A stretch of 64,000 nucleotides of DNA from Multifurca ochricompacta (taxonomy: Eukaryota; Basidiomycota; Agaricomycetes; Russulales; Russulaceae). The DNA lies in assembly GCA_022496185.1 (NCBI GenBank), contig WTXG01000008.1:62001-126000 (forward strand), written 5' to 3'. Position 1 is the first letter of the stretch, and the number at the start of each line of letters is the position of its first letter. The position numbers were made by a program, and so were the translations under genes. A model generated the notes under the pieces. The model saw nothing but the letters and a program-made list of their open reading frames with translations. It was not told where the DNA came from and ran no database searches. Positions 12,125-24,130 of the stretch are shown here, in pieces.

Positions 12125-13718
12125 GGCTCGCTGGCTAACTGACGACATGCTGTTGATCATAGCACTAACGAGATTCCTTTTGTCTTGTATTCCTTCATCC
12201 CTTCATCATCCCATATCGGATCTTCATGGGGTGTCCTTTATTTGTTTTGTTTTGTTTTGTTTTTCCCTCTTGGGCTCTGGACGCATTCCGTTAATTGTCA
12301 CCAGGCCCAGTTATCCGCAGCGGCTGCGGATGTAAAATGCCCTCTATCCATCTAATTCATGACCCATTTACGATGATGTGTATTGCTTTGTTTCGTTACT
12401 CACCCTTTTTCTTTTTTTTTTTTGTATACCTCTCTCTTACTTACGATTCCGGTTTGACTGATGACCCCATTGCACACACACACTTGATGTGCGTGTATCC
12501 TTTCGTGGCTTCGTTGGCTTCCCTTTGCCACCCTTACTCGTTTACGATAGGGATCATTTGTTTGTATCAGCCACTACTCGCATTACACACTTTTTTATTT
12601 GGCTTCTCTCTCTTCTCGCTCATGTGGCGTGTGAAACCCGGCTCTTTTTACTAAGATTGGTCGAGAGAGGGGAGGAGGGGGCTGTTCGCCTCCTCTACCT
12701 AGTTTTGTTTGATTTGATCGGTGCTTTCCAGCATTTGGGAAGAAGGAAGAAGGTGAGGATTAGAGAGGGAGGGCTTGATATGTTTAAAATCGTGCTGCGC
12801 ATGCACCTTTGTCGTGTGCTATCCTCCCTTCCCTGCGTCATTTTAAAAAACAGGCGAAAGTACAAAGCCGAGGTTATTGAGTGAGTGGAGTGGTTCACCC
12901 TGCGTATCCCTCCCTATCTACCCTACTTACCTACACACTCACTACACATACATACATTCATACACACTTGCCTGCCTACCTACTTGCTTACCTGCCTGCC
13001 TGCAACCACGCATGTTCGCCTGTTCACCTGTCAGTCATGTCTTTCCCGCTTCTTAGCGTGATAACGCATTTTGCATCTTACTGGGGTGAAAGAATTACAC
13101 TCTTTTCTTGCTTGTTAGTTCATCATCCCTGGCTTTGAGGTGGTGGTGATGATGATAATGATGATGATTATTTTGCTGTCATTGGTTGGTATCGTGTAAC
13201 CTTAGCCTGCCTCCTTTCCTTCTTCCTTCCTTTACACACCTACCTCCTTCAATCAAATAATTCACTTCCCCACAACCCACTCCAGTTGACGTAATAAAAC
13301 GTTTGACAAGTGACCCGTAGTCGTAGTAGCAGTAGTAGTAGTAGAATCAGCGTTACACCTTCTCTCCTCCTCCCCCCCCCCCTTTTTCCTTTTCCCCTCC
13401 CGTTCTTCCCGAAAGTTGTCCTGTCCTGTTCAATTTTCACCCCGTTCTAATACAATACAATACAACTCTCAAAACTCAATTGTTTTGAAAAAAAGCCCAA
13501 AACATGTGAACTCAAGATCCCTCCCCCCCCTCCTCCCATTTGAGGTCTTGTGTCCTTGTGAGGGGGCACCGTGTGACTTGCCTGCAGGCAAAAGTCATTA
13601 AAATTGAGAATTGACTACCTTGGCATGAGGCTTCCGCCATCTCGAATCGAATCGAACTTTCTTTCGCCCTTCCCTCAACTTTCTCCTCCCTCTCTCCCCC
13701 CCCCCCAAAAAAAAAAAC

Positions 13719-13719
<1 letters not shown>

Positions 13720-13748
<29 letters not shown>
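13720..13748. repeat. AAT trinucleotide microsatellite
   Basis: About nine to ten tandem AAT units following a C run and an A run. Confidence 0.9.
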
Positions 13749-13750
<2 letters not shown>

Positions 13751-15124
13751 TTAGTTCACTCCCCCCTTACTATCACTTACTACTGGCTGCCTGCTGATTT
13801 GTTACCAATGAATTCCACGCGCTTATCCTTAAACTGTTCCGGTCCCTTTCCGCGTTCGATTTTTCATTTCAATGACACTGCTTCTCCTCCTTCTCCTTCT
13901 CCTCTTCCTCCTCCTCCAAATCACCTTGGTTTATTTTCACTATCCTATTCTAAAACCTTTCCTCGCTTGACTTGCTTCACCGAAAAAAAAGTGTTGTGTC
14001 CAAACCTGTTCGTTCCATCATCTGTTCATTTAGTTCATTAAATATTTTAAAAAAAAAAAAAATCAGTCGGTTGTTTTAAAAACAAAAACAAAAAAGAAAC
14101 GACACGATGACAACAAGGGTAAAAATAAAAAAAAAATGAAGCGAAGCTAGTCAATGAATGAATGGGTTTCAATTCCGTCTTCTCTCTCTTCCTTTCATTA
14201 TTCCTATTCCTATTTTCCCTTTGGCATGGCATTTTGTTGGCATATCCGACGGGTCAGGAGGACCTCGGAGACCCCAGTCTTCCCTTTAATTTAATTTAAT
14301 TTCCTCTTTCCCTTTCCTTTCCCCCCCCCCTTCTCCTCCCCTCCCCTCCCCTCCCCTCCCCTTCCCTCCTTCCGTCAATCATAAGCGCCCGACATGCTCG
14401 GACTTGAGACGTCCAAAGCATGACTCCCTTGGGCTGAAAAGGAAAATTCCCCGGTCGGAACGTTTCCCTTGGAGCTGTTTTTTTTTAATTTTTTTTTTAA
14501 TAATCATGATGAAAGGGGATTGAAGATTGATTTATGGAAGAAAGTTTCGGTCTTTATTTCCCTTTTTATTATTATTATTATTATTATTTTGTATTTTAAT
14601 TGTTTATCGTTTAGCTCGCTCGCCTCGGGTGGGGTAAAATGGTTCCATCCCTTCCATGGCTAAGCTAAGATAAAAAAGCACCGAGCATTAGTCCGTTCGT
14701 GTCTTTGTAAATATGAAGTGTCAGGCGGCCCTAGGCAGTAGTTATATCTAACAGGGTGCCTGTCACAGAAGCGTAATGAAAAAAACCAGATATCCAAGCG
14801 AGCCAGAAACATTATTCAGGGCCAGCATCGAGAACGTTGGGGGGGGAGGGCGCTTTCCAGCGTAGCTTGAACGTCAAAGCGTAAGAGTGAGTCTAGGCGC
14901 TCTATAATCATGCGTGTTCTGGATCTTTCTTGGTAGAGGATGACCAGGAGGTCGGCGTGTAGAGCGGCAAAGTGGGGAACGCAGGAATTATACACAACGC
15001 GTGACCGAACAACAACGTACACCAGACACATAGGATTTGACAACAAACATCCCCCCTCCCCCCCTCCCCCCCCAATTCCCCAAATCCCCCATCAGTTCCA
15101 AGAGAGCATCCGTTATTGGTTGGA

Positions 15125-15902
15125 TCAGGCAGCGTTGATCTCTTTTATATAATCCTTTGCCTCTTCCGTCTCCGTAGCTTCGAGAATCTGAGTATGTATG
15201 TATTATGGGATAGTTACTAGGTCAGCCATATGTGACATAGTGGTAGGGGGGAGGGGGGGAGGGGGCACATGAGCAACGCACGATGAGAAGCTTCTCTACA
15301 TATTTAACGTACGCCTCCTCTGAAGTGACACCTTTCCGTTCGTTCCAAGCGTCCCTGCAAAATGGAAAAGTGAAAGGATCGGAGAAGGATTGTTATTATG
15401 GCTTAACAAAGAGAGAAAATAGCACGACAAGATTTTGATCGGAGGGAAAGAAGGAAGGGTAAAGAAAAAAAAAAACACGCGCGTACCACTTGGCTTTACC
15501 CGTAAAGTCCAACAAACCGGGTCTCGGGATGTCCACATCGCCTATAGTGGCTAGATTACGGGGATGAGGACTGTATGCTCTAGACTTGCGCCGCCTCGCA
15601 TTCGCGGCACGCCAACCTTACCTTGCTTGTAGTAAGAATAGAACTGTTTTGAGGGAGGGGGGGAGGGGAGGTAGAAGTGAGGGGGTGTGTGTGTGTGTGT
15701 GGGGTGGGTGGAGCGGAGCGGGCAGGGATGATTACGAGTGAGGGTGAAACCAACATCAGGTCAAAGTACGTAAAAACATAAAAAAGAAAAGGTCTTTTTT
15801 ACTACGTACGTAGAGCTGGTCATCCTGACTGGGCTGGATTGGACCACCCTTTGGAAGGGATTTCACGATCGCCACGGCTTTGTCGAATTTGCCTTTGGAC
15901 AT
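15125..15902 (-). CDS. Acyl-CoA-binding protein (ACBP)
   Basis: Five short exons (15902-15810, 15643-15622, 15550-15487, 15354-15282, 15187-15125) sum to 315 bases, or 104 residues, with all phases consistent. The protein starts MSKGKFDKAVAIVKSLPKGG and continues PIQPSQDDQLYFYSYYKQ, ATIGDVDIPRPGLLDFTGKA and KWDAWNERKGVTSEEAYVKY. The acyl-CoA pocket residues of the family are visible: the YxxYKQ tyrosine and lysine, RPG, and the GKAKWDAW block. The C-terminus is a Glu/Lys helix (ATETEEAKDYIKEINAA). ACBP is a small four-helix cytosolic protein that binds medium- and long-chain acyl-CoA, buffers the pool and delivers it to lipid synthesis. Length suits a fungal ACBP with a short C-terminal extension. 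No single exon exceeds 31 codons, so the gene is easily missed. Confidence 0.93.
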
Positions 15903-18900
15903 GGTGGTGGTTAAAACGATAAATGATATGATATAATAAAGGAAAATATAAAGATTCCAATCCTCTTTCCAATCGATGGGACGAGGCGAGGATGACCTCG
16001 ATTGCCTCGATCACCCAGCCACAGCCACGCACCCCATTCGGTCCGTTGCGGGCCGGTTTGGGCATACTTTTCTTCTTTAGAGTTAGCGCGCATGGGACAT
16101 CATCATTTGGTTTGGCAATCCCCCTTGAACCCATTCATCAAGTCGTCCAAGTCCCAAGAACAACACAATACAACCATTAATTCCCTCTTTTTATGTAAAA
16201 AAAAAAGAAGTAAAAGGACTTCTGAATTGATCTAAGAACCAACGCCCCCATACACCTACACTCATGGTTTTTTTTGTTTTTTTTTTGTTTTGAAAGAAAA
16301 AGAAGAAGGACGACGTACAAGTACGGTAACTTTATAACTTTTGCTTGGGGGGACCCGTATGTACTGTACTGTACTGTACTGTACTATACTGTATGTACAG
16401 CACAAATCTACTTGTACGTGTGCTCATCGCGAAAAGCGCTCGCGCCGCGGAGAGTCAGGTCAGTTTTCAAGTCAGCCATAAGCCGCGGACCCGGGGCAGC
16501 CCATCGTAAGTTGCGCGCTCGTCGTCGATCATCATAGTCCCCACAAGCGTGTGGGGCCGTGCTTCTCGGTACATCATCACGGATACGTCTCTTTAACGAG
16601 CGTCTGCTCTCTAGGGTGGGTTGGTTGGTTGGTTGGTTGGTTGATTAATTGTGCTGATAACACTCGTACTTGAATGTTTTCTCTCTCTCGCTTGAACTTG
16701 AACCTCTCCTTTCCATCTACGCCAACGTCAAGGAAAATATGAAAGTTTTGTATTCAACAACACCTTTGATTTCACAACTCTCTTTCAACGTTCCTTCCCC
16801 ATCCCCATCCTCTCTCCTCTTTCCCTCCTCTCGGCAACCACCCCCCCCCCTCCCTCTCTTTCTCCCTTTAACGGTGTGCGTGTGCGTGGGAGTGTGGTTG
16901 CAAGGGGTACTCCACATTTTTGGTTGAAATCAACGTTCCGTGACTCGTGCCGATGATCACCCGAACAACAAAAAAGAAATCTACTCCCGCAAGATTCCGA
17001 TTTTAATTTGTCCTCTCTCTCTCTCTCTCTCTCTGCCGTCCGTGTCCCGTTAATTCGCTACTCCTGCCGTACTGGCACGCACTTTGGTTGGCAGGATCGG
17101 CAGCTTCAATTTCAATATAAATCCCCCCACTTGGCACATGCTTTTTTTAATCTTTGGGATAAACTCTCACATGGCGGCCTTCATCGCCCGAGAAGAGAGG
17201 GTGTGGGTCAATTTGGTTGAAATGAAGGGGTTTGGCTTTGCAGTGTTTTCTTGTGACCATTCTTGCTTGCTGCTTCTCTAGCTCACCCTTCCTTCGACAT
17301 GCACAATAACACCATAATTTACTTGTGCTGAGAGGCCCTAGTTCATCGGGGACCCATCGATCCCCTTTATCTTTGGGGCCACTCGACACCGCCAGAACAT
17401 ACAGCTTCCCCTTGGCAGGGCAACACCTGCATCGAATCATAACGTAATTTTACTGATCAATGTCGTTTTGTGAAAAGGTCGTACCAACTCGAATGGAGGT
17501 CACCGCTCATCATCAACAATAAAATATCCCTTTACTCTCGGATCTTGAATAAAAAGCACCGCACCCGCATGCAATTCCTACTCTCTTACTATTCTTTTGG
17601 TTTGATGTGAACGGGTGACTGCGCATTTGAACTCACAAGGAATACACGCACAGGGACACGGATACTCGCTCCGACATGGAATCGGTCATGACATGGAACC
17701 TGGGTGTTGTCGATGATAGAGGGGAGGTTGTACCTTTTCATAGTTGTCCTTGTCCTTGTCTTTTTTTTTTTTCTTTCTCCGATCTGTTGCTAAGGCGCAA
17801 ATGAGACTTGTTCTTCTTCGTCTTTCTTGGTCTCTGCGACCGCGTGGGCGCTCCTGCCCGACGTCCCCGCTTCCATGACATGTGTGACAAAAAGATGTAC
17901 GTAGAGACGTATGTATCATCACTGACTCGTTTATCCTAACTGTCAAACCACCTGTCATCCACTCCCTGTCACCTGTCACCTGTCACCTGTCATTGGTCGT
18001 GATCAAAGTCCTCGAAGCTCGAAGACTGACTTTTCGCTGATAGGAATCTGCATACCCATATCGAGACCCATCTACGAAAAATCGATCGATCGGAGACAGT
18101 TGCCAGCAGCAGGGGTGCGCACGAGTGACCGACCGAGGGAAGAGTGAATGACCTGACTTGCCGTTGCCGTTGCTTTGCCACCGGTTCTGCCAGGGACACA
18201 CTTTTTTTTTTTTGTTGTTGTTGTTATTATTTTATTAGGCTAAGGATATGTGACAAATTAATAGACGTCTTCTAGCTTTGCAGGGCGGCGTCTTCCCGTT
18301 GTCGTAGAGAGAATGTGTGTGTGTGGTGTGTGTGTGTATGTTCGAGAGAGAGAGAGAGTTCAGGGCATCTTCAATTGCGCCACCCGAAGAGATTGCTCGC
18401 CTTGCCCACACGCAGAGACTTCGGAAGAGTCACGAGGACACGGAGAGGCAGAGCTCATCTTTCCTTGTATAACAACCCTTCCTGATGGGGCTTTATCCCT
18501 TCCGCGCGCACACACACACACACACCGTCCGGCGTTATCTTCAAAACTCACCGGATCGTCTCTGTGTCGGCTTTCGCTCAGCTGCCGAGACTGTAATCAA
18601 TCCTTCTGGGGTACAAGCACGAGTATGAAGGGAATGGAATTGGGGGGGGGGGAAAGGAAGGGAAAAGGTGTTTCATGATGAAGAATCAGGGGTTTCGAGC
18701 TGAGGCTTCCCACTTCCACCGGCGCCATCGCACTTTGGAAAATCCAGCGCCCATTTAGGCTTTCCATGTCTACATCCCCGCAAGCTCAGATGAAAGTTCT
18801 AGTGGCTCAAAGCACCATCATGTTTCAGAATCATCCCAACGAAAAGAAAAACGACTACGTGATCAAATAATTCCTTCTTTTTTTATTTTATTTTATTTTT

Positions 18901-20129
18901 ATTTTTCCTCGCCTGGTCTGATTTCTACACATGTGCGGTCTCTCGGGGCCCGCACCCACCCCCCTCCCCCCTCACTCCTCCGGTGCATGGGAACATAAGC
19001 AACCATGACACCCACTGCCGTCAATACGCAACAACCACACACACACCCTCCCCCCCTTCCCCTTTAAAGCCTTTCTCATATCTATCTTGACAACTTCTTT
19101 CGGGAAGGGCGCTTACGCCTTGCGGGATCTGGCTAAACCACCCGATTGGTGCCTAATGTGCTGATACACGTTTCCCCACGGCTTTTATAACAGACACAAC
19201 ACAACACGGCACGGCTCCGCCGTAAATTGCACTTTCCGTCCATCGGCAAAAAAATAAAATAAAATAAATAAAAAGGTCAAAGGCACATCACGGCGAGGAC
19301 AACGCCGTGGCCGTGGGGGGGTTGGGAAAACCTGTGTTTGTTTTGCTGTGAGAAGTGAATGAGTTGAGAACTGTAAAATTGGGGGTCACGCGTGCGCGGA
19401 ACGGTGACCCGGCTGGGACATGTTTTCTCTCTTCATAATGACTGGATGAGGGGGGAAAGGGAAAGAGGAAGGGCGGGAAAGGGGGGGGGGGGGGAGAAGG
19501 GAAGGGAAGGTGGTCGTAGCTGGCGTCCCGAATGTCAAGGGGCAGGCGGTAAGCCGCTGCGCAGAAGGGTAGGGGATCTACCTTAGCCAGACCTATAATC
19601 TCGTTTCGTCACGGCCGCCGTGACATGTACAGCTGTACGTGTACAATATCAGGAGGAGGGAGGAAGGGAGGGAGGGGGCCGCCTCGCCCCATCAAGCAAC
19701 CCCCCTCCTCCCCCTCCCTTCCCCTGCCCCCTGCCCCCCTGCGAGGGAGAGACCAATAGCTAAGACGTATGTTGGTGCACGGTTGTTGTGTGATTGGTCC
19801 GATGCGCGGAATTCTAGTGGATGGAGATGGATAATTTGAAAACATGAGAAGAAGAAGCAAAAAAAACCAGGTTTATCCATCCTTTATCTCTTAATTATTA
19901 CGGAAAAAAACAAAAACAAAAAACCACACAAATAAGTGATGCGAATGATGGATGGGCGCCCCTCGGTAACGCTGTTCTGTCACACATGTCACATTTGTGA
20001 CATTCTATTGCGCCCCCCTCGTTCAACTGCGCTTCCACATACAAACACCCCCCCCCCCGTCCCTCGTCGTTAAGCTCGCCATCGACGCTAGTGATAATTC
20101 ATTAACACAAAAACTTGGATAATATAACT
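15903..20129. other. Low-complexity intergenic region between divergent ACBP and PH genes
   Basis: About 4.2 kb with homopolymers, GT/CT/GGTT repeats and G-rich blocks (15640-15715, 19440-19520). I checked both strands for short conserved exons of the kind found in ACBP and saw none. It probably contains both promoters; an undetected RNA gene or small gene cannot be excluded. Confidence 0.4.
16361..16385. repeat. GTACT pentamer microsatellite
   Basis: Five perfect GTACT copies with imperfect flanks to about 16398. Confidence 0.9.
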
Positions 20130-22045
20130 ATGGCTCAGCCAGCAGCGCCTCCAACACCTCAAGAGGTAACACGCAAATTGTCCATTCATTCAGCTGTAAA
20201 GCCCAAGGTTAGTTTGCCCCGCGCTTCCCTACCATGCCATATCATATCCACACATCTCCCCCCCCCTTCCTATCGCAAGGGTAGTACTCATTGAAATAAT
20301 CTCTCTTTTTTTTAATTAAAAAAAAAACAAAAACAAAAACTCTTTTTAGGTCATACCACCTCCGAATGCTGCTATTTCGGGCACCGAATCCGACTCAGAT
20401 TCAGGATTACTTCCAGAACATACCGCGTCTGGCTCAGCGCCGCCACTGCTTTCTGCCATCGTAGAAAAGCGGAGGGCTGGTGAAGACTCTGAAGAAGATG
20501 ATGAGGAAGATACCGGTGCGTGGCGTACGGCCGCCGATGTTATCCCACGTGCTGCTGGCGAGAGTGACCTTCGAGCGGGATACCTCTGGAAGAAGGGTGA
20601 GCGACGCAAGGTGCGTCACGTACCCCCGTAAAACGTTTATGACATTTGGGATGAAACGGCGTTAACGGCCTTTTTTTTTCTTTCTTTTTCTTTTTTTTTT
20701 TTTGGTGCAAACAAAACAGACTTGGAAGCGTCGGTGGTTCGTTCTACGCTCTGCGCATTTTGCGTATTACAAGACTTCAGCGGAATACGAGTTACATCGA
20801 TTACTGGATTTGCAAGATGTGCATGCGTGCACTCCCGTAGCGTTGAAGAGGCGAGAAAACACGTTTGGCGTCGTGACGGCAACGCGGACGTATTATCTAC
20901 AAGCTGAGTCGCAGGAGGATGCCAAGGCTTGGGTGGTGGCGATCCGTGAGGCCAAGGAGGCACAACTTGTCACCGCGGCGCCAGGATCGACGCCATCATC
21001 TCCACCTATCCCTATACCGGGACGCCCACGCATCCCGGCCATCACGCCATCACCTCCCTCGCGTACGCTACATGCCGTGACCTCGTCCGAATCGGAGGAC
21101 GCCGCGTCGCCAAACACGCAACGAATGCTCGGCATGCTGCCACCTCCGCCGTCGTCACCAGCGATAACTTCTTCTTCACCTAGGATCGGTGGAGGAGGTG
21201 GAGGTGGTGGACCAGTAGATGGTTCGAAGGTGGTTATGTCCGGATACATCACCAAAATGGGCAAGAGAAGGAACTGGCGGAAGAGATGGTTTATGCTCAA
21301 TGGCGAAATGTTGATGTATGCCGGCAGTCACATGGTGAGCAGCGAGCAAGCAAGTTTCATCCTTCCCTCCCCCTTCCTTCTTTCCCCACCAAAGCTGCGC
21401 CGGTGATCGGTGTGGGTTCTTCGTTCTTTTTTCTTTCTCGTGCTGATCCCATTTTATTACCTAACGTGTGTTTGTGTGTGTGGATGGGTGGATGATGGGA
21501 GTGAATAGGACACGAAGGTGCATCGACAGATACCACTCTCTCAAATTCTGGACGCGTTCGAATATGATGTTCCACCTGCCACTGCGCCACCATCACACTC
21601 GCGAGGGGGAGGAGGAGGATGGGAGGAGGATGACCACACGTTGTTGAAGCACACGTTCAAGATTGTGACGACGAAACGTACATTAGTGCTCTGCGCACCA
21701 AGCGAGGAAGAAGAGATTCAGTGGCTTAGCGCAGTCCGTGCTCTCATCGCGCGGAGGTCTGACGCTGGGGTCGTGCCAGGGGATGTACAAGTGGTAGTAC
21801 AAGTACAACAACAAGTACAACAACAACAACAGCAGCAGCAGCAGCAGCAAGGCACAATGTTGGCGCCGAAATCTGGAGGTGGGATCGATCACGGGCACGG
21901 ACAGATGGTTACCGTATCGGGATCGGGAGGTGGAATAATGAAAAACAGACGAGAGACGCTGCCACGCAAGATTAGCCTCAGCGGCAGTGGTGCGGGTCTG
22001 TTCGCGCCTGGTACGGCCCCGATTGCCGAAGAGAGCGTCTCTTGA
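20130..22045 (+). CDS. Tandem PH-domain protein
   Basis: Four exons (20130-20207, 20350-20610, 20720-21334, 21509-22045) give 496 residues with consistent phases. After an acidic N-terminus (EDSEEDDEEDTG, about residues 72-83) the first PH domain runs from about 101 to 205: AGYLWKKGERRKTWKRRWFV, then YYKTSAEYELHRLLDL, ending DAKAWVVAIREAKEA. A Pro/Ser linker and a Gly run precede the second PH domain from about 293 (MSGYITKMGKRRNWRKRWFM), which ends with EEEIQWLSAVRALIARR and has a Gly-rich insertion in its strands. The C-terminus has a polyglutamine run and a basic RRETLPRKISLS segment. Both domains have the KxnKRRWF pattern often linked to phosphoinositide binding, so a membrane-recruited adaptor is likely (inference). 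It resembles TAPP- or Slm-like adaptors only in layout; no specific orthologue recognised. Confidence 0.85.
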
Positions 22046-24130
22046 AAGAGGAAGGAGGGAGGAGGGAAAGGACTGTTAGGCGGAGTCGAGAACGAGGGCG
22101 AGGGCGAGAGGGGGAGGGCGAGGGCGAGGGAGGATTTCTTTATTTCGTTCTTTCTGGCGTACCCACACATCTATCTCTCTCTCCCTCTTTTTTATTCCCT
22201 TATACTTCGTGAACCTTTTCTGTTTCTTTTTTTTTTTTTATTCACTCAATCGCACATACACATCCTTCACATTTCGATTTTCACGTTGTACGACTTCTCC
22301 GGGACGAACTATCCACCGGTAGATTTATGAGATGTCAAAAGTTGTAACATTCATTCATTTTCATTCTGGATATACGATTGTACACGTATGTCTTTAAGAC
22401 ATTGAGAAAAGTGGAGTTTGATGTGGTGTGGTAGGTACTACTGTATGTATTATTATAAAGATGATGATGATGATGATTGATGATGACAAGAAAGTGATCA
22501 TGAAGGGGTATATTTGGCTGACTGTATGAATTCGTAATCATGTTTAGAGAACTTCCATTCATGAGTGTGAATATTGAATAATTTGATGACTGAGGGATGG
22601 GAAGGGGGTTAGAGGAAAGAGGAAGTGATGATGATGATGATGCGGTGTGTTGTATGTAGTAGGCGATGTATAGGTATTGCGACAAGCGCGGAAGCTTTTG
22701 CAGCCTCACTGGACAAAACCCATATCGGGAACTGCTTCCGTAGAAAATCGAAATCAGAGTGGGGCCTATTAGATAGATGATGAGTGAGTGAGGGGACGGA
22801 CCTGTTTAAATGCCGGAATGGCAGGGATGGCAGGGATGGCAGGGGAGGGAGGGGGGAAGGGGGGACTGAAGGGGTTTCTTTCCTTCTTCCCTCCCTAGTT
22901 CAGTAAGGGATCGGAAGATGTGCGAGCATGGACGGGGGAAGATACAGACACCGTGAGTAAGGAGGGGGGATGGGGAAGGAGAGAGAGGAAGGGAAAGGGA
23001 ACGGGAACGGGGAAAGGGAAAGGGAAAGGGAAAGTGAGTGGAATGTTGGAAGGGGGGACTGGTTGCGTGTGACCTCAACAAGAGATTTGGGGAAGGGGGT
23101 GAGTGGGTTGTGGGACGACAGAGTGTGAGAAAGAGAAAAGAAAGGGAAAAGGAGGGCGAGGAAGGAGGGTGCCGAAAAGAGGTAAAGAGAGCCAAAGTTA
23201 TGGGGAACAAACCGATTGGTACCTTCCGATCTCAGCGGCTAGCCGTAAATAACTAGAATCAGGGAAGGAAGGAAGGGATGGGGGGGGGGGAAACGGGAAC
23301 GGAAGGGGGGAGGGTAGGAGATTGAAATTCCGCGAATATAGATACATTTCGCAGACGCCTCCGTATCTTGCACGAGGCTGGTTCACCTCCCCCAATGAGT
23401 CTGAGGCACTGATACGTGGCTGTGTTACCCTAGAAAGTCGGAACTCCCCAAGACATAACTTACTTGTCGTATTGTATAGTAGTGTATTTGTTTGTCGTGA
23501 TGGTGAATGAAAACGGAAAAAAAATAAATTTGAGAATAAAAATTATGATTAAAAAGAAAAAAAAAAAAGGAACCAAATGAATGATAGAGAGAGAGAGAGA
23601 TGTAGAGAGAGAGAAAGAAAGAAAGATGTAGATGAAGGAAGTATGTAAGTATGAATGAAGAATATAATATGTTGAATAGAGTGACAGGGGTCCTGTAGAT
23701 CTATATAAATATAATATAACACGTAACACGAAAAAATAATAATAATAAAAAAGGGAAAGAGAAAAGAAAGAGAAATAAAATCAAAATCAAAAGAGAATAG
23801 AGAAAAATAGAATAGGAATAGGGAAATATAGAGAATAGAATAAAGAATAAGAATAAGAATATGGAAATAGAAATAGGAATAGAATTAGAAACAGGAAATA
23901 GGAATAGGAATATTGTATTATGTGAGCATTCGCCGCACTACCGTGCACTGGCACATCTACCCCCGTTTCGTTTATAACAAGCGCTTCCGTTCCTTCTTCT
24001 CCCTCCGTCGCCCTCTCTTCCTCCCCTCCTCCCCCCCTCATTCTCATCCTAGAGCCACTCCTCTCTATCTTCAATCCTCAATTTAATTTTAATTTTCGTC
24101 AATCTGTTGCATTTACTATCCTCCGTTGCA
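22046..24130. other. Intergenic region, purine-rich
   Basis: Separates the PH gene from the first zinc-cluster gene. Holds GATGAT-type repeats near 22460 and 22630, G/A-rich tracts at 22820-23170 and an AATAGG-like tract at 23760-23920. No gene seen on either strand. Confidence 0.45.
23760..23920. repeat. Imperfect A/G-rich hexamer array (AATAGG, AATAAG, GAAATA types)
   Basis: Degenerate tandem units of about six bases across roughly 160 bases upstream of the zinc-cluster gene. Confidence 0.75.

Larger units (their letters stand above)
12015..15124. other. Long low-complexity intergenic region
   Basis: Between the kelch gene and the ACBP gene. Dominated by pyrimidine tracts, C and T homopolymers and microsatellites. 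Open frames here (for example 12489-12884) encode simple-sequence peptides and show no domain or plausible splicing. Must hold the two convergent 3' ends. Confidence 0.5.

Noticed and set aside
12489..12884. 131-codon plus-strand open frame downstream of the kelch gene
   Set aside because: No domain, no homologous-looking blocks, and it lies in simple sequence; likely chance.
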